Below are positions 45,290 through 54,244 of a DNA stretch of 64,000 nt, piece by piece. A program made the translations under genes and the position numbers. The notes under the pieces were generated by a model, which made no database searches, was not told the origin of the DNA, and saw nothing but the letters and a program-made list of their open reading frames with translations. The DNA comes from Paracoccus salsus (lineage in GTDB: Bacteria > Pseudomonadota > Alphaproteobacteria > Rhodobacterales > Rhodobacteraceae): assembly GCF_021556615.1 (NCBI RefSeq), contig NZ_JAKGGD010000004.1, forward strand, positions 248,001 through 312,000, written 5' to 3'. Numbering within the stretch: position 1 is the stretch's first letter; every line of letters begins with the position of its first letter.

Positions 45290-46108
45290 ATGACGCTGCG
45301 CGGACGAATAGACCTGCTGGTTCACGGACGGACCATGCAGACTGTCATTACCGGGGTCATTCTCTTCAACGCCGTCATTCTGGGGCTTGAAACCTCGGCG
45401 ACGGTGATGGCGCGGGTCGGGCCGCTGATCCTGTTCCTCGACGGGCTGTGCCTTGCGGTGTTCGTCATCGAGATCGCAGCCAAGCTGTTCGCGCGCGGAC
45501 CACGGTTCTTTCGTGACGGCTGGAACATCTTCGACTTCCTGGTCATCGGGATCGCGCTGCTGCCCGCGACGCAGGGGCTTTCGGTACTGCGCGCGCTGCG
45601 GATCCTGCGGCTGCTGCGGATCGTGTCGGTCACGCCCAGGCTGCGCCGCGTGGTCGAGGGGTTTCTGGCCGCGCTGCCGGGCATGGCCAGCGTGTTCCTG
45701 CTGATGGGCATCATCTTCTACATCGGAGCCGTGATCGCGACCAAGCTGTTCGGTCGATCCTTTCCGCAATGGTTCGGCACCTTGGGGGAATCGGCCTATT
45801 CGCTGTTCCAGGTCATGACGCTGGAAAGCTGGTCGATGGGCATCGTCCGGCCGGTGATGGAGGTCTACCCGAATGCCTGGCTGTTCTTTGTGCCCTTCAT
45901 CCTCATGACCACATTCGCGGTGATGAACCTGGTTGTCGGTCTGATCGTGAATTCCATGCAGGAGGCCCACCAGACCGAGGAAAACGAGGTGACGGTCGCC
46001 TATCGCGACGAGGTTCTGGCGCGGCTGGACGGGATCGAGCGCATGCTCGCCGAAACGCGCGCCACCCTCGACGAGGACGCCGGCAGGCAGGACGGGAAGA
46101 ACGGCTGA
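45290..46108 (+). CDS. Bacterial voltage-gated sodium channel (NavBac type)
   Basis: A 272-residue six-helix channel subunit. The S4 sensor LRALRILRLLRIVSV has arginines at 101, 104, 107 and 110, one every third residue. The pore helix and filter FQVMTLESWSMGIV (filter TLESWSM at 177-183) is identical in pattern to sodium-selective NavBac channels. A cytoplasmic C-terminal helix from about 235 (EVTVAYRDEVLARLDGIERML) fits a four-helix-bundle coiled coil. ATG 45290 is 7 bp after the pyrH stop. The physiological role is unknown. Confidence 0.93.
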   Translation: MTLRGRIDLLVHGRTMQTVITGVILFNAVILGLETSATVMARVGPLILFLDGLCLAVFVIEIAAKLFARGPRFFRDGWNIFDFLVIGIALLPATQGLSVLRALRILRLLRIVSVTPRLRRVVEGFLAALPGMASVFLLMGIIFYIGAVIATKLFGRSFPQWFGTLGESAYSLFQVMTLESWSMGIVRPVMEVYPNAWLFFVPFILMTTFAVMNLVVGLIVNSMQEAHQTEENEVTVAYRDEVLARLDGIERMLAETRATLDEDAGRQDGKNG

Positions 46109-46131
46109 GGGAGGTCGGCGCCCGGTCGGGA

Positions 46132-46148
46132 CCCCGGCCGCGCCGGGG
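46132..46148. terminator. Stem-loop between convergent channel and GNAT genes
   Basis: CCCCGGC-CGC-GCCGGGG is a perfect 7-pair hairpin in the 47-bp gap between convergent stops. No T run. Confidence 0.5.
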
Positions 46149-46155
46149 CCTGTCT

Positions 46156-46830
46156 TCAGGGCCGGGCGCGGACCAGCCTGTGCCAGTGATCGGCGCGCGT
46201 CCCGTTCGGGACATAGCCAGCCTTTTCCAGCACGCGCAGCGATCCCCGGTTGTCGGGATGGACATAGGCCACAAGGCGCTTCAGGCTGGGATGGCGGGCA
46301 AAGCCCCGCAGGGTGGCCAGGCGCACCATGTTGGTGCCAAGGCCGCGCCGCCAGTGCTGCCGTCCCATCCAGAAGCTGATCTCGGCTTCGTTCGGCCCGG
46401 TGTCGGGCCCGTCGAACAGGATCCGGGTCTGGCCGATGACCTCGCCGCCAAACTCGGCCGCACGCACCTTGTGGTGCCGCTCGACGCCTGACAGCTGCAA
46501 CAGTTGCCGCGCCATGTCTTCGGTCAGCGGCGCGGGATAGGGTTCATACATGAACCGCCACACCTCCGGATCGTCCAGAAGGGCGCGAAACACGGACAGG
46601 TCGTCGAGCCGCCAGGGTCTGAGGCGGATGCCGCCAAGCTGGGTCAGGTCGCCGCCCGGCTGACGGAAGGACGGTGCCCGCGGCGGATCGTCGTCCGCGT
46701 CACGCGCGTCGCAATAGACCCAGCCAAGCTGGGCAGGGTCATAAGCCAGGGGCGTGCCATTCGCTCGCGCGATCCTGATCTCGGCCGGCGTCAGCGGGCC
46801 GGCCCACCGGCGGGTGATTTCATGGCTCAT
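46156..46830 (-). CDS. GNAT-family acetyltransferase
   Basis: A 224-residue protein from ATG 46830. The acetyltransferase domain begins near residue 67 (IRLRPWRLDDLSVFRALL). The acetyl-CoA loop is WRRGLGTNMVRLATLRGFA near 160-178, followed by VHPDNRGSLRVLEKAGYVPNG near 190-210. It most resembles the RimJ/RimL-like acetyltransferase_3 group. The substrate is unknown. The first 65 residues have no clear match. The frame continues upstream to 47145 without character. It interrupts the usual pyrH-frr order. Confidence 0.85.
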   Translation of the reverse strand: MSHEITRRWAGPLTPAEIRIARANGTPLAYDPAQLGWVYCDARDADDDPPRAPSFRQPGGDLTQLGGIRLRPWRLDDLSVFRALLDDPEVWRFMYEPYPAPLTEDMARQLLQLSGVERHHKVRAAEFGGEVIGQTRILFDGPDTGPNEAEISFWMGRQHWRRGLGTNMVRLATLRGFARHPSLKRLVAYVHPDNRGSLRVLEKAGYVPNGTRADHWHRLVRARP

Positions 46831-47198
46831 CGTGCGCGACTGCGCATGTCTGCAAACGTCATGTCTTGCATTGTAAGAACCTGCGATCGGTTTGCTGTTC
46901 AAGGGTGACAAAGGCACGATAATCGCTGCGGCTCTCACCGACAACGCGGACAGGACAGGATCACGTGCTCGTGTGCGGGTTGTTGCAGATGCTGAATCAG
47001 ATCGCGCAAGAACTGAACCGTTCGTTCTTCTTTCACGAGAATCCGGCCGGGCGTCGTCGATCAGAGCGCGAGCGGGGTCGAGAATCACCCCGCTCTGGCC
47101 AACCCTGCAACACTGTGCCTGCGAGGCGGGCAAAGGCTTTGCCAAGCCTCTGCATTGCGGTTACAAGCGGACAAAATTCAATGCAGAGGCGGTTCCAC
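46831..47198. other. 368-bp divergent region between GNAT and frr
   Basis: No gene is recognised. It contains a perfect hairpin GAGCGGGGT-N8-ACCCCGCTC at 47070-47095 and a smaller GGCAAA-GGC-TTTGCC nearby at about 47130. The frr promoter should be here. The hairpin would lie in or just before the frr leader. Confidence 0.5.
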
Positions 47199-47762
47199 AT
47201 GGCAGAGGACATCGAAATAGACATCGACGATCTGGAACGGCGGATGAAGGGCGCGATGGATAGTCTGCGCCACGAATTCGCATCGCTTCGGACCGGCCGG
47301 GCATCGGCCTCGATGGTCGAGCCGGTGCAGGTCGAGGCTTATGGCCAGATGACGCCCATCAACCAACTGGGCACCGTCAACGTTCCCGAACCGCGCATGG
47401 TCACCATCAATATCTGGGACAAGGCGATGGTCGGCAAGGCCGAAAAGGCGATCCGCGAAAGCGGGCTGGGCATCAATCCCCAGACCAACGGCACGATCAT
47501 CATGCTGCCGATTCCGGAACTGAACGAGGAACGCCGCCGCGAGCTGACCAAGGTCGCCGCGCAATATGCCGAAAGCGCCCGTGTCGCGATCCGCAACGTG
47601 CGCCGCGACGGCATGGACCAGGTCAAGAAGGGCAAGGCGGGCGGCATGCCCGAGGACGATCAGAAATTCTGGGAACAGGCGGTGCAGGACCTGACCGACA
47701 AGATGATCGCCGCCGTCGATCAGGCGCTAGAGGCCAAGCAGGCCGAGATCATGCAGGTCTGA
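47199..47762 (+). CDS. frr: Ribosome recycling factor
   Basis: The 187-residue RRF splits post-termination ribosomes with EF-G. The three-helix-bundle ends [20 protein letters not shown] (residues 30-49) and a C-terminal bundle ([23 protein letters not shown]) are diagnostic. ATG 47199 follows AGAGGCGGTTCCAC; longer frames into the intergenic region lack family residues. uppS starts 8 bp downstream. Confidence 0.97.
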   Translation: MAEDIEIDIDDLERRMKGAMDSLRHEFASLRTGRASASMVEPVQVEAYGQMTPINQLGTVNVPEPRMVTINIWDKAMVGKAEKAIRESGLGINPQTNGTIIMLPIPELNEERRRELTKVAAQYAESARVAIRNVRRDGMDQVKKGKAGGMPEDDQKFWEQAVQDLTDKMIAAVDQALEAKQAEIMQV

Positions 47763-47770
47763 GAGGGTCC

Positions 47771-48505
47771 ATGCTTGCCGAAACCGCACAGCCTCTTTCG
47801 ACGGGGGGCGCAGACCAGCGGCCCCGCCATGTCGCAATCATCATGGATGGCAATGGCCGTTGGGCGACCGAACGCGGCTGGCCGCGGCTGGTCGGGCACA
47901 GGCGCGGTGCCGAGCGCGTCAAGCAGATCGTGCGGGCCTGTCCCGGCATGGGCGTCAACTGGCTGACCGTCTATGCGTTCTCGACCGAGAACTGGAAGCG
48001 CTCGACCGAAGAGGTGCTGGGTCTGATGAAGATCTTTCGCCGCTATATCGAGCGCGAGGCCGAGGGGCTGTCCGCGCAGGGAGTGCGGCTGCGCTTTATC
48101 GGCGGGCGGGAAAGGCTGGACCCGAAACTGCAGGCGCTGATGGCGTCGATCGAGGCGCGCACCGCCGGAAATTCGCTGCTGAACCTGACCGTGGCGATCA
48201 ACTATGGCGGCCGCGACGAACTGGCGCGGGCGGCGGCGCGGCTGGCGCAGAAGGTCGCGCGAGGCGAGATCACCGATCCCGGCGAGGCCGATTTCGAGGC
48301 ATGCCTCGACACCGCCGGTCATCCCGATCCGGACCTGGTCGTCCGAACCTCGGGCGAGACGCGAACGTCGAACTTCCTGCCCTGGCAGGCCGCCTATGCG
48401 GAATACGAATTCACGCCGACCCTCTGGCCGGATTTCACGCCCCAGCACCTGGCCGCGATTCTTGACCGCTTCGGCCTGCGCGAACGCCGCTTCGGGGGCG
48501 TATGA
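47771..48505 (+). CDS. uppS: Undecaprenyl diphosphate synthase
   Basis: The 244-residue cis-prenyltransferase makes C55-PP, the lipid carrier for peptidoglycan. IIMDGNGRWATERGWPRLVGHRRGAE (residues 24-49) contains the pyrophosphate-binding Asp-Gly-Asn-Gly-Arg-Trp. VRTSGETRTSNFLPWQAAYAEYEF near 195-218 is the C-terminal signature. Its stop overlaps cdsA (ATGA). Confidence 0.97.
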   Translation: MLAETAQPLSTGGADQRPRHVAIIMDGNGRWATERGWPRLVGHRRGAERVKQIVRACPGMGVNWLTVYAFSTENWKRSTEEVLGLMKIFRRYIEREAEGLSAQGVRLRFIGGRERLDPKLQALMASIEARTAGNSLLNLTVAINYGGRDELARAAARLAQKVARGEITDPGEADFEACLDTAGHPDPDLVVRTSGETRTSNFLPWQAAYAEYEFTPTLWPDFTPQHLAAILDRFGLRERRFGGV

Positions 48506-49353
48506 GGGCAGAACCGCCCATCCCTCCGAAACCGCCCGGCCCGTCCGGCAAATGGGCAGACCTGTCGCGGCGGCTGGCCTCGACGGCCGTGCTTCTGGGC
48601 ATCGGTGTCCTGCTGGCCCTGGCGTCGGGTGTCTGGCTGCGGCTGGGCATGTCGGTGATCGCGGCGGTGACGTTCTGGGAACTGGCGATGATGACGGGCT
48701 GGCGTCACCCCGAGATGCATCTCACGGCCTTCGGGCGCTGGCGGCCGCTGGTGCTGGCGCTGGTTGCCGGCCTGGCGCAATTCGTCGCGCTGGTTTCGTT
48801 TCATCCGCTCGGGATGCTGGCACTGGCGCTTCCGATCCTTGCGGGCCTGCCCGGCGCCGCATCGCGCGACCGGCTGACCTATGCGATCTTCGGCACGGCG
48901 ATCCTGCTGGTCGCCTTCGGGCTGGTCGGTTTCCGCGAGGAGTTCGGCCTTGGCTTCGTGCTGTGGCTGATGGGTGTCGTGATCGTCTCGGATACGGCGG
49001 GCTATTTCTTTGGCCGCATTCTTGGCGGGCCAAAATTCTGGCCCGCGCTGAGTCCCAAGAAGACCTGGTCCGGAACCATCGCCGGCTGGGTGGGGGCCGC
49101 CATGTTGGGCGCGCTGCTGTGGCTGTCGGGCCATGGCGACGCGTCGCTTGTCTGGGTGTCACCGCTGGTTTGTCTTGCAGGCCAGTTGGGTGACATCGCG
49201 GAAAGCTGGCTGAAGCGCCGGGCCGGGGTCAAGGACAGTTCCAACCTGATCCCGGGACATGGCGGGTTCATGGATCGTTTTGACGCGGTGACGGGGGCCG
49301 TGCTTGCCGCCATGCTGATCGGGCTGCTGACCAGCCTGCCGGCGGTGAACTGA
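48502..49353 (+). CDS. cdsA: Phosphatidate cytidylyltransferase
   Basis: The 283-residue membrane enzyme makes CDP-diacylglycerol. The signature LKRRAGVKDSSNLIPGHGG plus FMDR near residues 236-258 fits the CdsA pattern exactly. About seven hydrophobic segments precede it, and a proline-rich N-terminus (MRAEPPIPPKPPGPSGK) is probably cytoplasmic. It overlaps uppS by 4 bp; dxr starts 3 bp downstream. Confidence 0.95.
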   Translation: MRAEPPIPPKPPGPSGKWADLSRRLASTAVLLGIGVLLALASGVWLRLGMSVIAAVTFWELAMMTGWRHPEMHLTAFGRWRPLVLALVAGLAQFVALVSFHPLGMLALALPILAGLPGAASRDRLTYAIFGTAILLVAFGLVGFREEFGLGFVLWLMGVVIVSDTAGYFFGRILGGPKFWPALSPKKTWSGTIAGWVGAAMLGALLWLSGHGDASLVWVSPLVCLAGQLGDIAESWLKRRAGVKDSSNLIPGHGGFMDRFDAVTGAVLAAMLIGLLTSLPAVN

Positions 49354-49356
49354 GAC

Positions 49357-50523
49357 ATGCGCAGAATATCGATCTTCGGAGCGACCGGTTCGGTCGGCAG
49401 CAACGGCGTCGATCTGATCCGCCGTGCGGGCGGTCCTGACGCCTATCACACCGTGGCGCTGACCGGCGGTCGCAACATTCCCCGGCTGGCACGGATGGCA
49501 CGCGACCTGCGGGCCGAGATCGCGGTGACCGCCCATGACGAGCTGCTGGACGATCTTCGCGCCGCGCTGGCGGGCAGCGATGTCCGTGCCGCCGCGGGCA
49601 CGCAGGCGCTGGTCGAGGCGGCAGGGCGTCCGGTCGACTGGGTGCTGTCCGCCATCGTCGGCTCGGCCGGGCTGGTCCCGGGGCTGACGGCTCTGGCGCA
49701 GGGTGGCGTCCTGGCGCTGGCCAACAAGGAATCGCTGGTCTGCGCCGGGCCGCTGATCCATGCGGCAGCCTCGCGAAGCGGCGCCCGGATTCTGCCTGTC
49801 GATTCCGAACATTCCGCGATATTCCAGGCGCTTGGATCCGAAAACCTCGATAGCGTCCAGGATGTGACGATCACCGCGTCCGGCGGGGCCTTCCGCGACT
49901 GGCCACTGGAACGGCTGGCGGCTGCGACGGTCGCCGAGGCCTCGACCCACCCGAACTGGGCAATGGGGCAGCGGATCACGATCGACAGTGCCAGCATGTT
50001 CAACAAGGCAATGGAAGTCATTGAGGCCAAGGAATTCTTTGGCCTCAGGCCTGATCAGATCAAGGTGCTCGTGCATCCGGAATCGATCATCCACGCGATG
50101 GTCAACCACGTCGATGGCGGCAGTATCGCCCATCTTGGCGCACCCGACATGCGGCATGCCATCGGCTATGCGCTGAACTGGCCCACCCGCGCACCGTTGC
50201 CGGTCTCGCCGCTGGATCTTGCGCGGATCGGCAGTCTTTCGTTCCGGGCGCCGGACGAAATTCGCTGGCCGGCCTTGCGTCTGGCGCGCGAGGTCATGGC
50301 CGCAGGAGGGATGGCCGGCGCGGTCTTCAATGCTGCCAAGGAACAGGCGCTTGACGATTTCATCGCCGGACGTATCAGGTTCACGCAGATGTCGCCGCAG
50401 GTCGAGTCGACCCTGGCCTGTCTGGCGGGGCAGTCGGGCTTTGCCGCCGAACCCGCCGATCTGGAGACCGTCCTGCACTGGGACCGGGCCGCAAGACAGG
50501 AGACCGCCGCATGGGCGAACTGA
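49357..50523 (+). CDS. dxr: 1-deoxy-D-xylulose 5-phosphate reductoisomerase
   Basis: The 388-residue NADPH enzyme makes MEP in the non-mevalonate isoprenoid pathway, supplying uppS. ISIFGATGSVGSNGVDLI (residues 4-21) is the NADPH loop, LANKESLVCAG near 124-134 and SEHSAIFQAL near 150-160 hold the metal-binding and substrate residues. The 3' end overlaps rseP by 13 bp. Confidence 0.97.
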   Translation: MRRISIFGATGSVGSNGVDLIRRAGGPDAYHTVALTGGRNIPRLARMARDLRAEIAVTAHDELLDDLRAALAGSDVRAAAGTQALVEAAGRPVDWVLSAIVGSAGLVPGLTALAQGGVLALANKESLVCAGPLIHAAASRSGARILPVDSEHSAIFQALGSENLDSVQDVTITASGGAFRDWPLERLAAATVAEASTHPNWAMGQRITIDSASMFNKAMEVIEAKEFFGLRPDQIKVLVHPESIIHAMVNHVDGGSIAHLGAPDMRHAIGYALNWPTRAPLPVSPLDLARIGSLSFRAPDEIRWPALRLAREVMAAGGMAGAVFNAAKEQALDDFIAGRIRFTQMSPQVESTLACLAGQSGFAAEPADLETVLHWDRAARQETAAWAN

Positions 50524-51842
50524 TCCCGCAATTCGGTGGCACGCTGTGGACGCTGGTGGCGTTCGTCATCGCCCTGGCCGTCATCGTCACGGTGCACGAA
50601 TTCGGCCACTACATCGTCGGGCGATGGTCGGGGATCAAGGCCGAGGTATTCTCGGTCGGGTTCGGCCCGCGCCTGGCGGCGCGGCGGGATCGGCATGGCA
50701 CGGTCTGGCAGATCGCGGCGGTGCCTCTGGGGGGGTATGTCCGGTTCCTGGGCGACGCAAACGCGGCCAGCGCGGGCCCCGGCCGCGCCGTCGATCCGGC
50801 CCTGCAGCGACAGACACTGCCCGGCGCCCCGTTATGGGCGCGGTTCTCGACGCTGCTTGCCGGGCCGGTCTTCAACTTCATCCTGTCGATCCTGATCTTC
50901 GGCGGTTTCGCGCTGGTGCAGGGCCTGCCCACCGACCGGGTCGAGGTGGGCCGCATCGCGCCCAGCCCGCCGGGCGTTGTCAACAACCTGCAACCGGGCG
51001 ACCAGATTCTTGGGATCGGAGGCCAGCCCGTTGAAAACTGGGGCGATATCGGTCGCGCGGCGCAATCGCTGCCGATCGCACCCCGGCAGGACTGGCTGGT
51101 CCTGCGCGACGGCAGCCCGATCACGGTCGAGGGCCCGGACCCGATGCCGGCGCGGGTCACCGGCGTTGCCCCTCGCGGAGCCGCGGCCGATGCCGGCCTG
51201 ATGGCCGGTGATGTGGTGATGGCAATCAATGATCGGCCGATCACGCGCTTCAGCGAGATGCGCGATCTTGTCGAGGAAACCCAGGATAAACCACTGTTGT
51301 TGAAGGTATGGCGTGAGGGGCAGGGCATGGCCAGCTACACGCTGGTGCCCAAGGAACAGGATCTGCCAAGCGCGGAGGGCGGCTTTGAAAAGCGATGGCT
51401 GATCGGCGTGACCGGCGGCGAGAGCTTCTTTTCCCCCGCAACCCGCCGGGCCGGGCCGGTCGAGGCGCTGTGGCTGGGCGCGACTCAGACCTGGGGCATC
51501 ATCGCCGCGTCCTTGTCGGGCATGTGGGCGATGATCACCGGCCAGATCGGCGCCTGCAATCTGGGCGGCGCGATCAGCATCGCCGAAAGCACCGGTCAGG
51601 CGGCCAGTGCGGGCGGTGCCAGCTTCCTGTGGTGGATCGCGGTGCTGTCGGCTGCCATCGGCTTTCTCAACCTTCTGCCGATCCCGGTTCTGGATGGCGG
51701 GCATCTGATGTTTTACACATGGGAGGCGCTGACCGGCCGTCCGCCGTCCGACCGGGTGCTGAACCTGCTGACCGCGTTCGGCATGGCGGCCGTGCTGACG
51801 CTGATGATTTTCGGGCTCACCAACGATCTTTTCTGCCCCTGA
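50511..51842 (+). CDS. rseP: Site-2 intramembrane metalloprotease RseP
   Basis: A 443-residue S2P protease. The zinc motif VTVHEFGHYIVGRW lies near residues 25-38, and IPVLDGGHLM near 389-398 carries the third ligand, both in membrane helices. A central PDZ region (about 195-275, with PRGAAADAGLMAGDVV) regulates substrate access. It usually cleaves anti-sigma factors or signal-peptide remnants. It overlaps dxr and is followed after 101 bp by bamA. Confidence 0.95.
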   Translation: MGELIPQFGGTLWTLVAFVIALAVIVTVHEFGHYIVGRWSGIKAEVFSVGFGPRLAARRDRHGTVWQIAAVPLGGYVRFLGDANAASAGPGRAVDPALQRQTLPGAPLWARFSTLLAGPVFNFILSILIFGGFALVQGLPTDRVEVGRIAPSPPGVVNNLQPGDQILGIGGQPVENWGDIGRAAQSLPIAPRQDWLVLRDGSPITVEGPDPMPARVTGVAPRGAAADAGLMAGDVVMAINDRPITRFSEMRDLVEETQDKPLLLKVWREGQGMASYTLVPKEQDLPSAEGGFEKRWLIGVTGGESFFSPATRRAGPVEALWLGATQTWGIIAASLSGMWAMITGQIGACNLGGAISIAESTGQAASAGGASFLWWIAVLSAAIGFLNLLPIPVLDGGHLMFYTWEALTGRPPSDRVLNLLTAFGMAAVLTLMIFGLTNDLFCP

Positions 51843-51943
51843 ACCGCGATGCGGTTTTGACAGCGCACGGCGTTTGAGGCACAAGCTTCAAGCAAAACAA
51901 GGCGCCGGCAGCGCGCCATGCAGGCTGGAAAAGAGGGGCGGCA

Positions 51944-54244
51944 ATGACACGGAAACTGGGCAAGAGCGCGGTCGCGCTGATGGCGGCTCTGACGATCTCG
52001 GTGCCGGCGGGGCTGATGCCGGTCCCCGCCGCGGCCTATGTCTTCAACGACGTGCGGATCGAGGGCGCGCAACGCATCGAGCCGGCGACGATCCTGTCCT
52101 ATGCCAATGTCGCGCGGGGCCAGGACATCTCGCCGGGCGAACTGAACGATGCGCTGCAGCGATTGCAGGGGTCAGGCCTGTTCGAGACGGTCGAGGTCAT
52201 TCCCCAGGGCGGTCTGCTGGTGATCCGGGTCAGCGAGTATCCGACGATCAACCAGATCAGCTTCGAGGGCAATCGCCGCATCAAGGACGCGGAACTGGCC
52301 ACCATCGCACAAAGCCAGGCGCGCCGCGTCTATCAGCCCAGCCAGGCGATCAGCGACGCCCAGAACATCGCCCAGGCCTATGCCGCCCAGGGCCGCCTGG
52401 CCGCCCGCGTTGACCCCAGGATCATCCGCCGCAGCGACAACCGCGTTGATCTGGTGTTCGAGATCCGCGAAGGCGACGTGACCGAAATCGAACGGATCAG
52501 CTTTACCGGCAACCGCGCCTTCAGCGATCGCCGCCTGCGCCAGGTGCTGGAAACCAAGCAGGCCGGCATCCTGCGGACCTTTATCCGCGCCGATACCTTC
52601 GCGCCGGAACGCATTCCGCTTGACGAACAGCTGCTGACCGATTTCTACCGCTCGCGCGGCTATGCCGATTTCCGCGTCCAGGCCGTGGCCCCCGAGATCG
52701 CGCGCGAGCGCGACGCATTCTACATCACCTTCAACATTCAGGAAGGTCCGCGCTATCGGTTCGGGACCATCAACACGGTCTCGGAAATAGCCGGCGTGGA
52801 CGCCGCCCCCTTCGCGGCCCAGAACCGCGTGGACCGGGGCGACGTCTACAACCCCGCCGCCATCGACAACAGCATCCGGCGGATGGAGACGGTCGCGATC
52901 CAGCAGGGCCTGAACTTCGTCAGCATCGAGCCGCGCGTGACCCGCAATCCGGGCAATCAGACGCTGGACCTGACCTTCGCGCTGACCCGCGGCCCGCGCA
53001 TCTTCGTGGAACGCATCGACATCGAAGGCAACACCACGACGCTGGACCAGGTCATCCGCCGCCAGTTCACGACGGTCGAGGGCGATCCCTTCAACCCGCG
53101 CGAAATCCGCAACGCGGCAGAACGCATCCGTGCGCTTGGCTACTTCTCGGATGCCCAGGTGAACAGCCGCCAGGGCAGCAGCGAGGAGCAGGTGATCGTC
53201 GATGTGAATGTCGAGGAACAGCCGACTGGATCGCTGTCGTTCGGGGCCTCTTACGGTGTCAACACCGGCGTCGGGCTCAACGCTTCGCTGCGGGAAACGA
53301 ACTTTCTGGGCCGCGGGCAGACGCTGGGTCTGACCATCTCGACGGCCAGCGGCGACCGCGCCGGGTCGATCAATTTCATCGAGCCGTTCTTTCTGGGCCG
53401 CGACCTGAAATTCGGCTTCAACGCCTACTACAACGAGACCGAAAGCCTGAATTCGGACTATGACACACGCTCGATCGGGGTCCGCCCGTCGATCGAATTT
53501 CCGATCTCGGCCAATGGCCGGCTGGAACTGCGCTATCGGGTGTCGCAGGAACGACTGACGAATGTCCAGACCGACAGCTCGATCCTGTTGCAGGACGAAG
53601 AGGGCGAGCGCCTGACCTCGGCCCTGGGTTACAGCTATAACTGGGACACAAGGCTGACGGGTCTGGATCCCCTGACCAGCTACAAGCTGCGCTTTTCTCA
53701 GGACATCGCAGGGCTGGGCGGCGACGTGAAAAGCGTGACCACCACGGCGCTTGCCGGCGTCGAAACCAATGCCTGGCGCGAGGAGGTGACGTTGCGCGCG
53801 GAACTCGAGGCCGGTGCCGTCTATGCCTATGACGACTACGACAGCTGGATCCTCGACCGTTTTCGCGGCGGGAACAGGATCCGCGGGTTCGAGCCGAACG
53901 GGATCGGTCCGCGGGATCTTTCCGCCGTGAATCAGGACGGGTTGGGCGGCAACTACTTCTGGGCCGCGCGGGCCGAGGCGCAATTCCCGCTTGGCCTGCC
54001 CGAGGAATACGGCATCACCGGCGGCCTGTTTGCCGATGTCGGCTCGGTCTGGGGTCTGGACAACACCATCGGCAGCGATGGCAGCGCGGTCGATGACGAC
54101 ATGTATGTGCGCGCCTCGCTGGGGGCCTCGATCTTCTGGACGACGCCGATCGGGCCGCTGCGCTTCAACTTCTCGAAGGCGATCCGCAAGGAAGACTATG
54201 ACGAGGAGCAGAACTTCGACCTGACCATATCGACGCAGTTCTGA
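51944..54244 (+). CDS. bamA: Outer membrane protein assembly factor BamA
   Basis: A 766-residue Omp85 protein. The signal peptide spans about 1-29. Five POTRA domains follow (about 30-350), for example YVFNDVRIEGAQRIEPATI and INQISFEGNRRIKDAELATI. The C-terminal 16-strand barrel starts near 420 and contains DRFRGGNRIRGFEPNGIGP, the conserved lock region, and ends with Phe (LTISTQF). It inserts beta-barrel proteins in the outer membrane. AAGAGGGGCGGCA precedes the ATG. Confidence 0.97.
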   Translation: MTRKLGKSAVALMAALTISVPAGLMPVPAAAYVFNDVRIEGAQRIEPATILSYANVARGQDISPGELNDALQRLQGSGLFETVEVIPQGGLLVIRVSEYPTINQISFEGNRRIKDAELATIAQSQARRVYQPSQAISDAQNIAQAYAAQGRLAARVDPRIIRRSDNRVDLVFEIREGDVTEIERISFTGNRAFSDRRLRQVLETKQAGILRTFIRADTFAPERIPLDEQLLTDFYRSRGYADFRVQAVAPEIARERDAFYITFNIQEGPRYRFGTINTVSEIAGVDAAPFAAQNRVDRGDVYNPAAIDNSIRRMETVAIQQGLNFVSIEPRVTRNPGNQTLDLTFALTRGPRIFVERIDIEGNTTTLDQVIRRQFTTVEGDPFNPREIRNAAERIRALGYFSDAQVNSRQGSSEEQVIVDVNVEEQPTGSLSFGASYGVNTGVGLNASLRETNFLGRGQTLGLTISTASGDRAGSINFIEPFFLGRDLKFGFNAYYNETESLNSDYDTRSIGVRPSIEFPISANGRLELRYRVSQERLTNVQTDSSILLQDEEGERLTSALGYSYNWDTRLTGLDPLTSYKLRFSQDIAGLGGDVKSVTTTALAGVETNAWREEVTLRAELEAGAVYAYDDYDSWILDRFRGGNRIRGFEPNGIGPRDLSAVNQDGLGGNYFWAARAEAQFPLGLPEEYGITGGLFADVGSVWGLDNTIGSDGSAVDDDMYVRASLGASIFWTTPIGPLRFNFSKAIRKEDYDEEQNFDLTISTQF

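Noticed and set aside
46831-47198. A long non-coding RNA such as 6S, RNase P or tmRNA before frr
   Set aside because: None of the conserved cores of these RNAs could be found; only a single hairpin is present.
52172-53983. A 603-codon minus-strand frame opposite bamA
   Set aside because: Antisense shadow; bamA has POTRA and barrel features on the plus strand.
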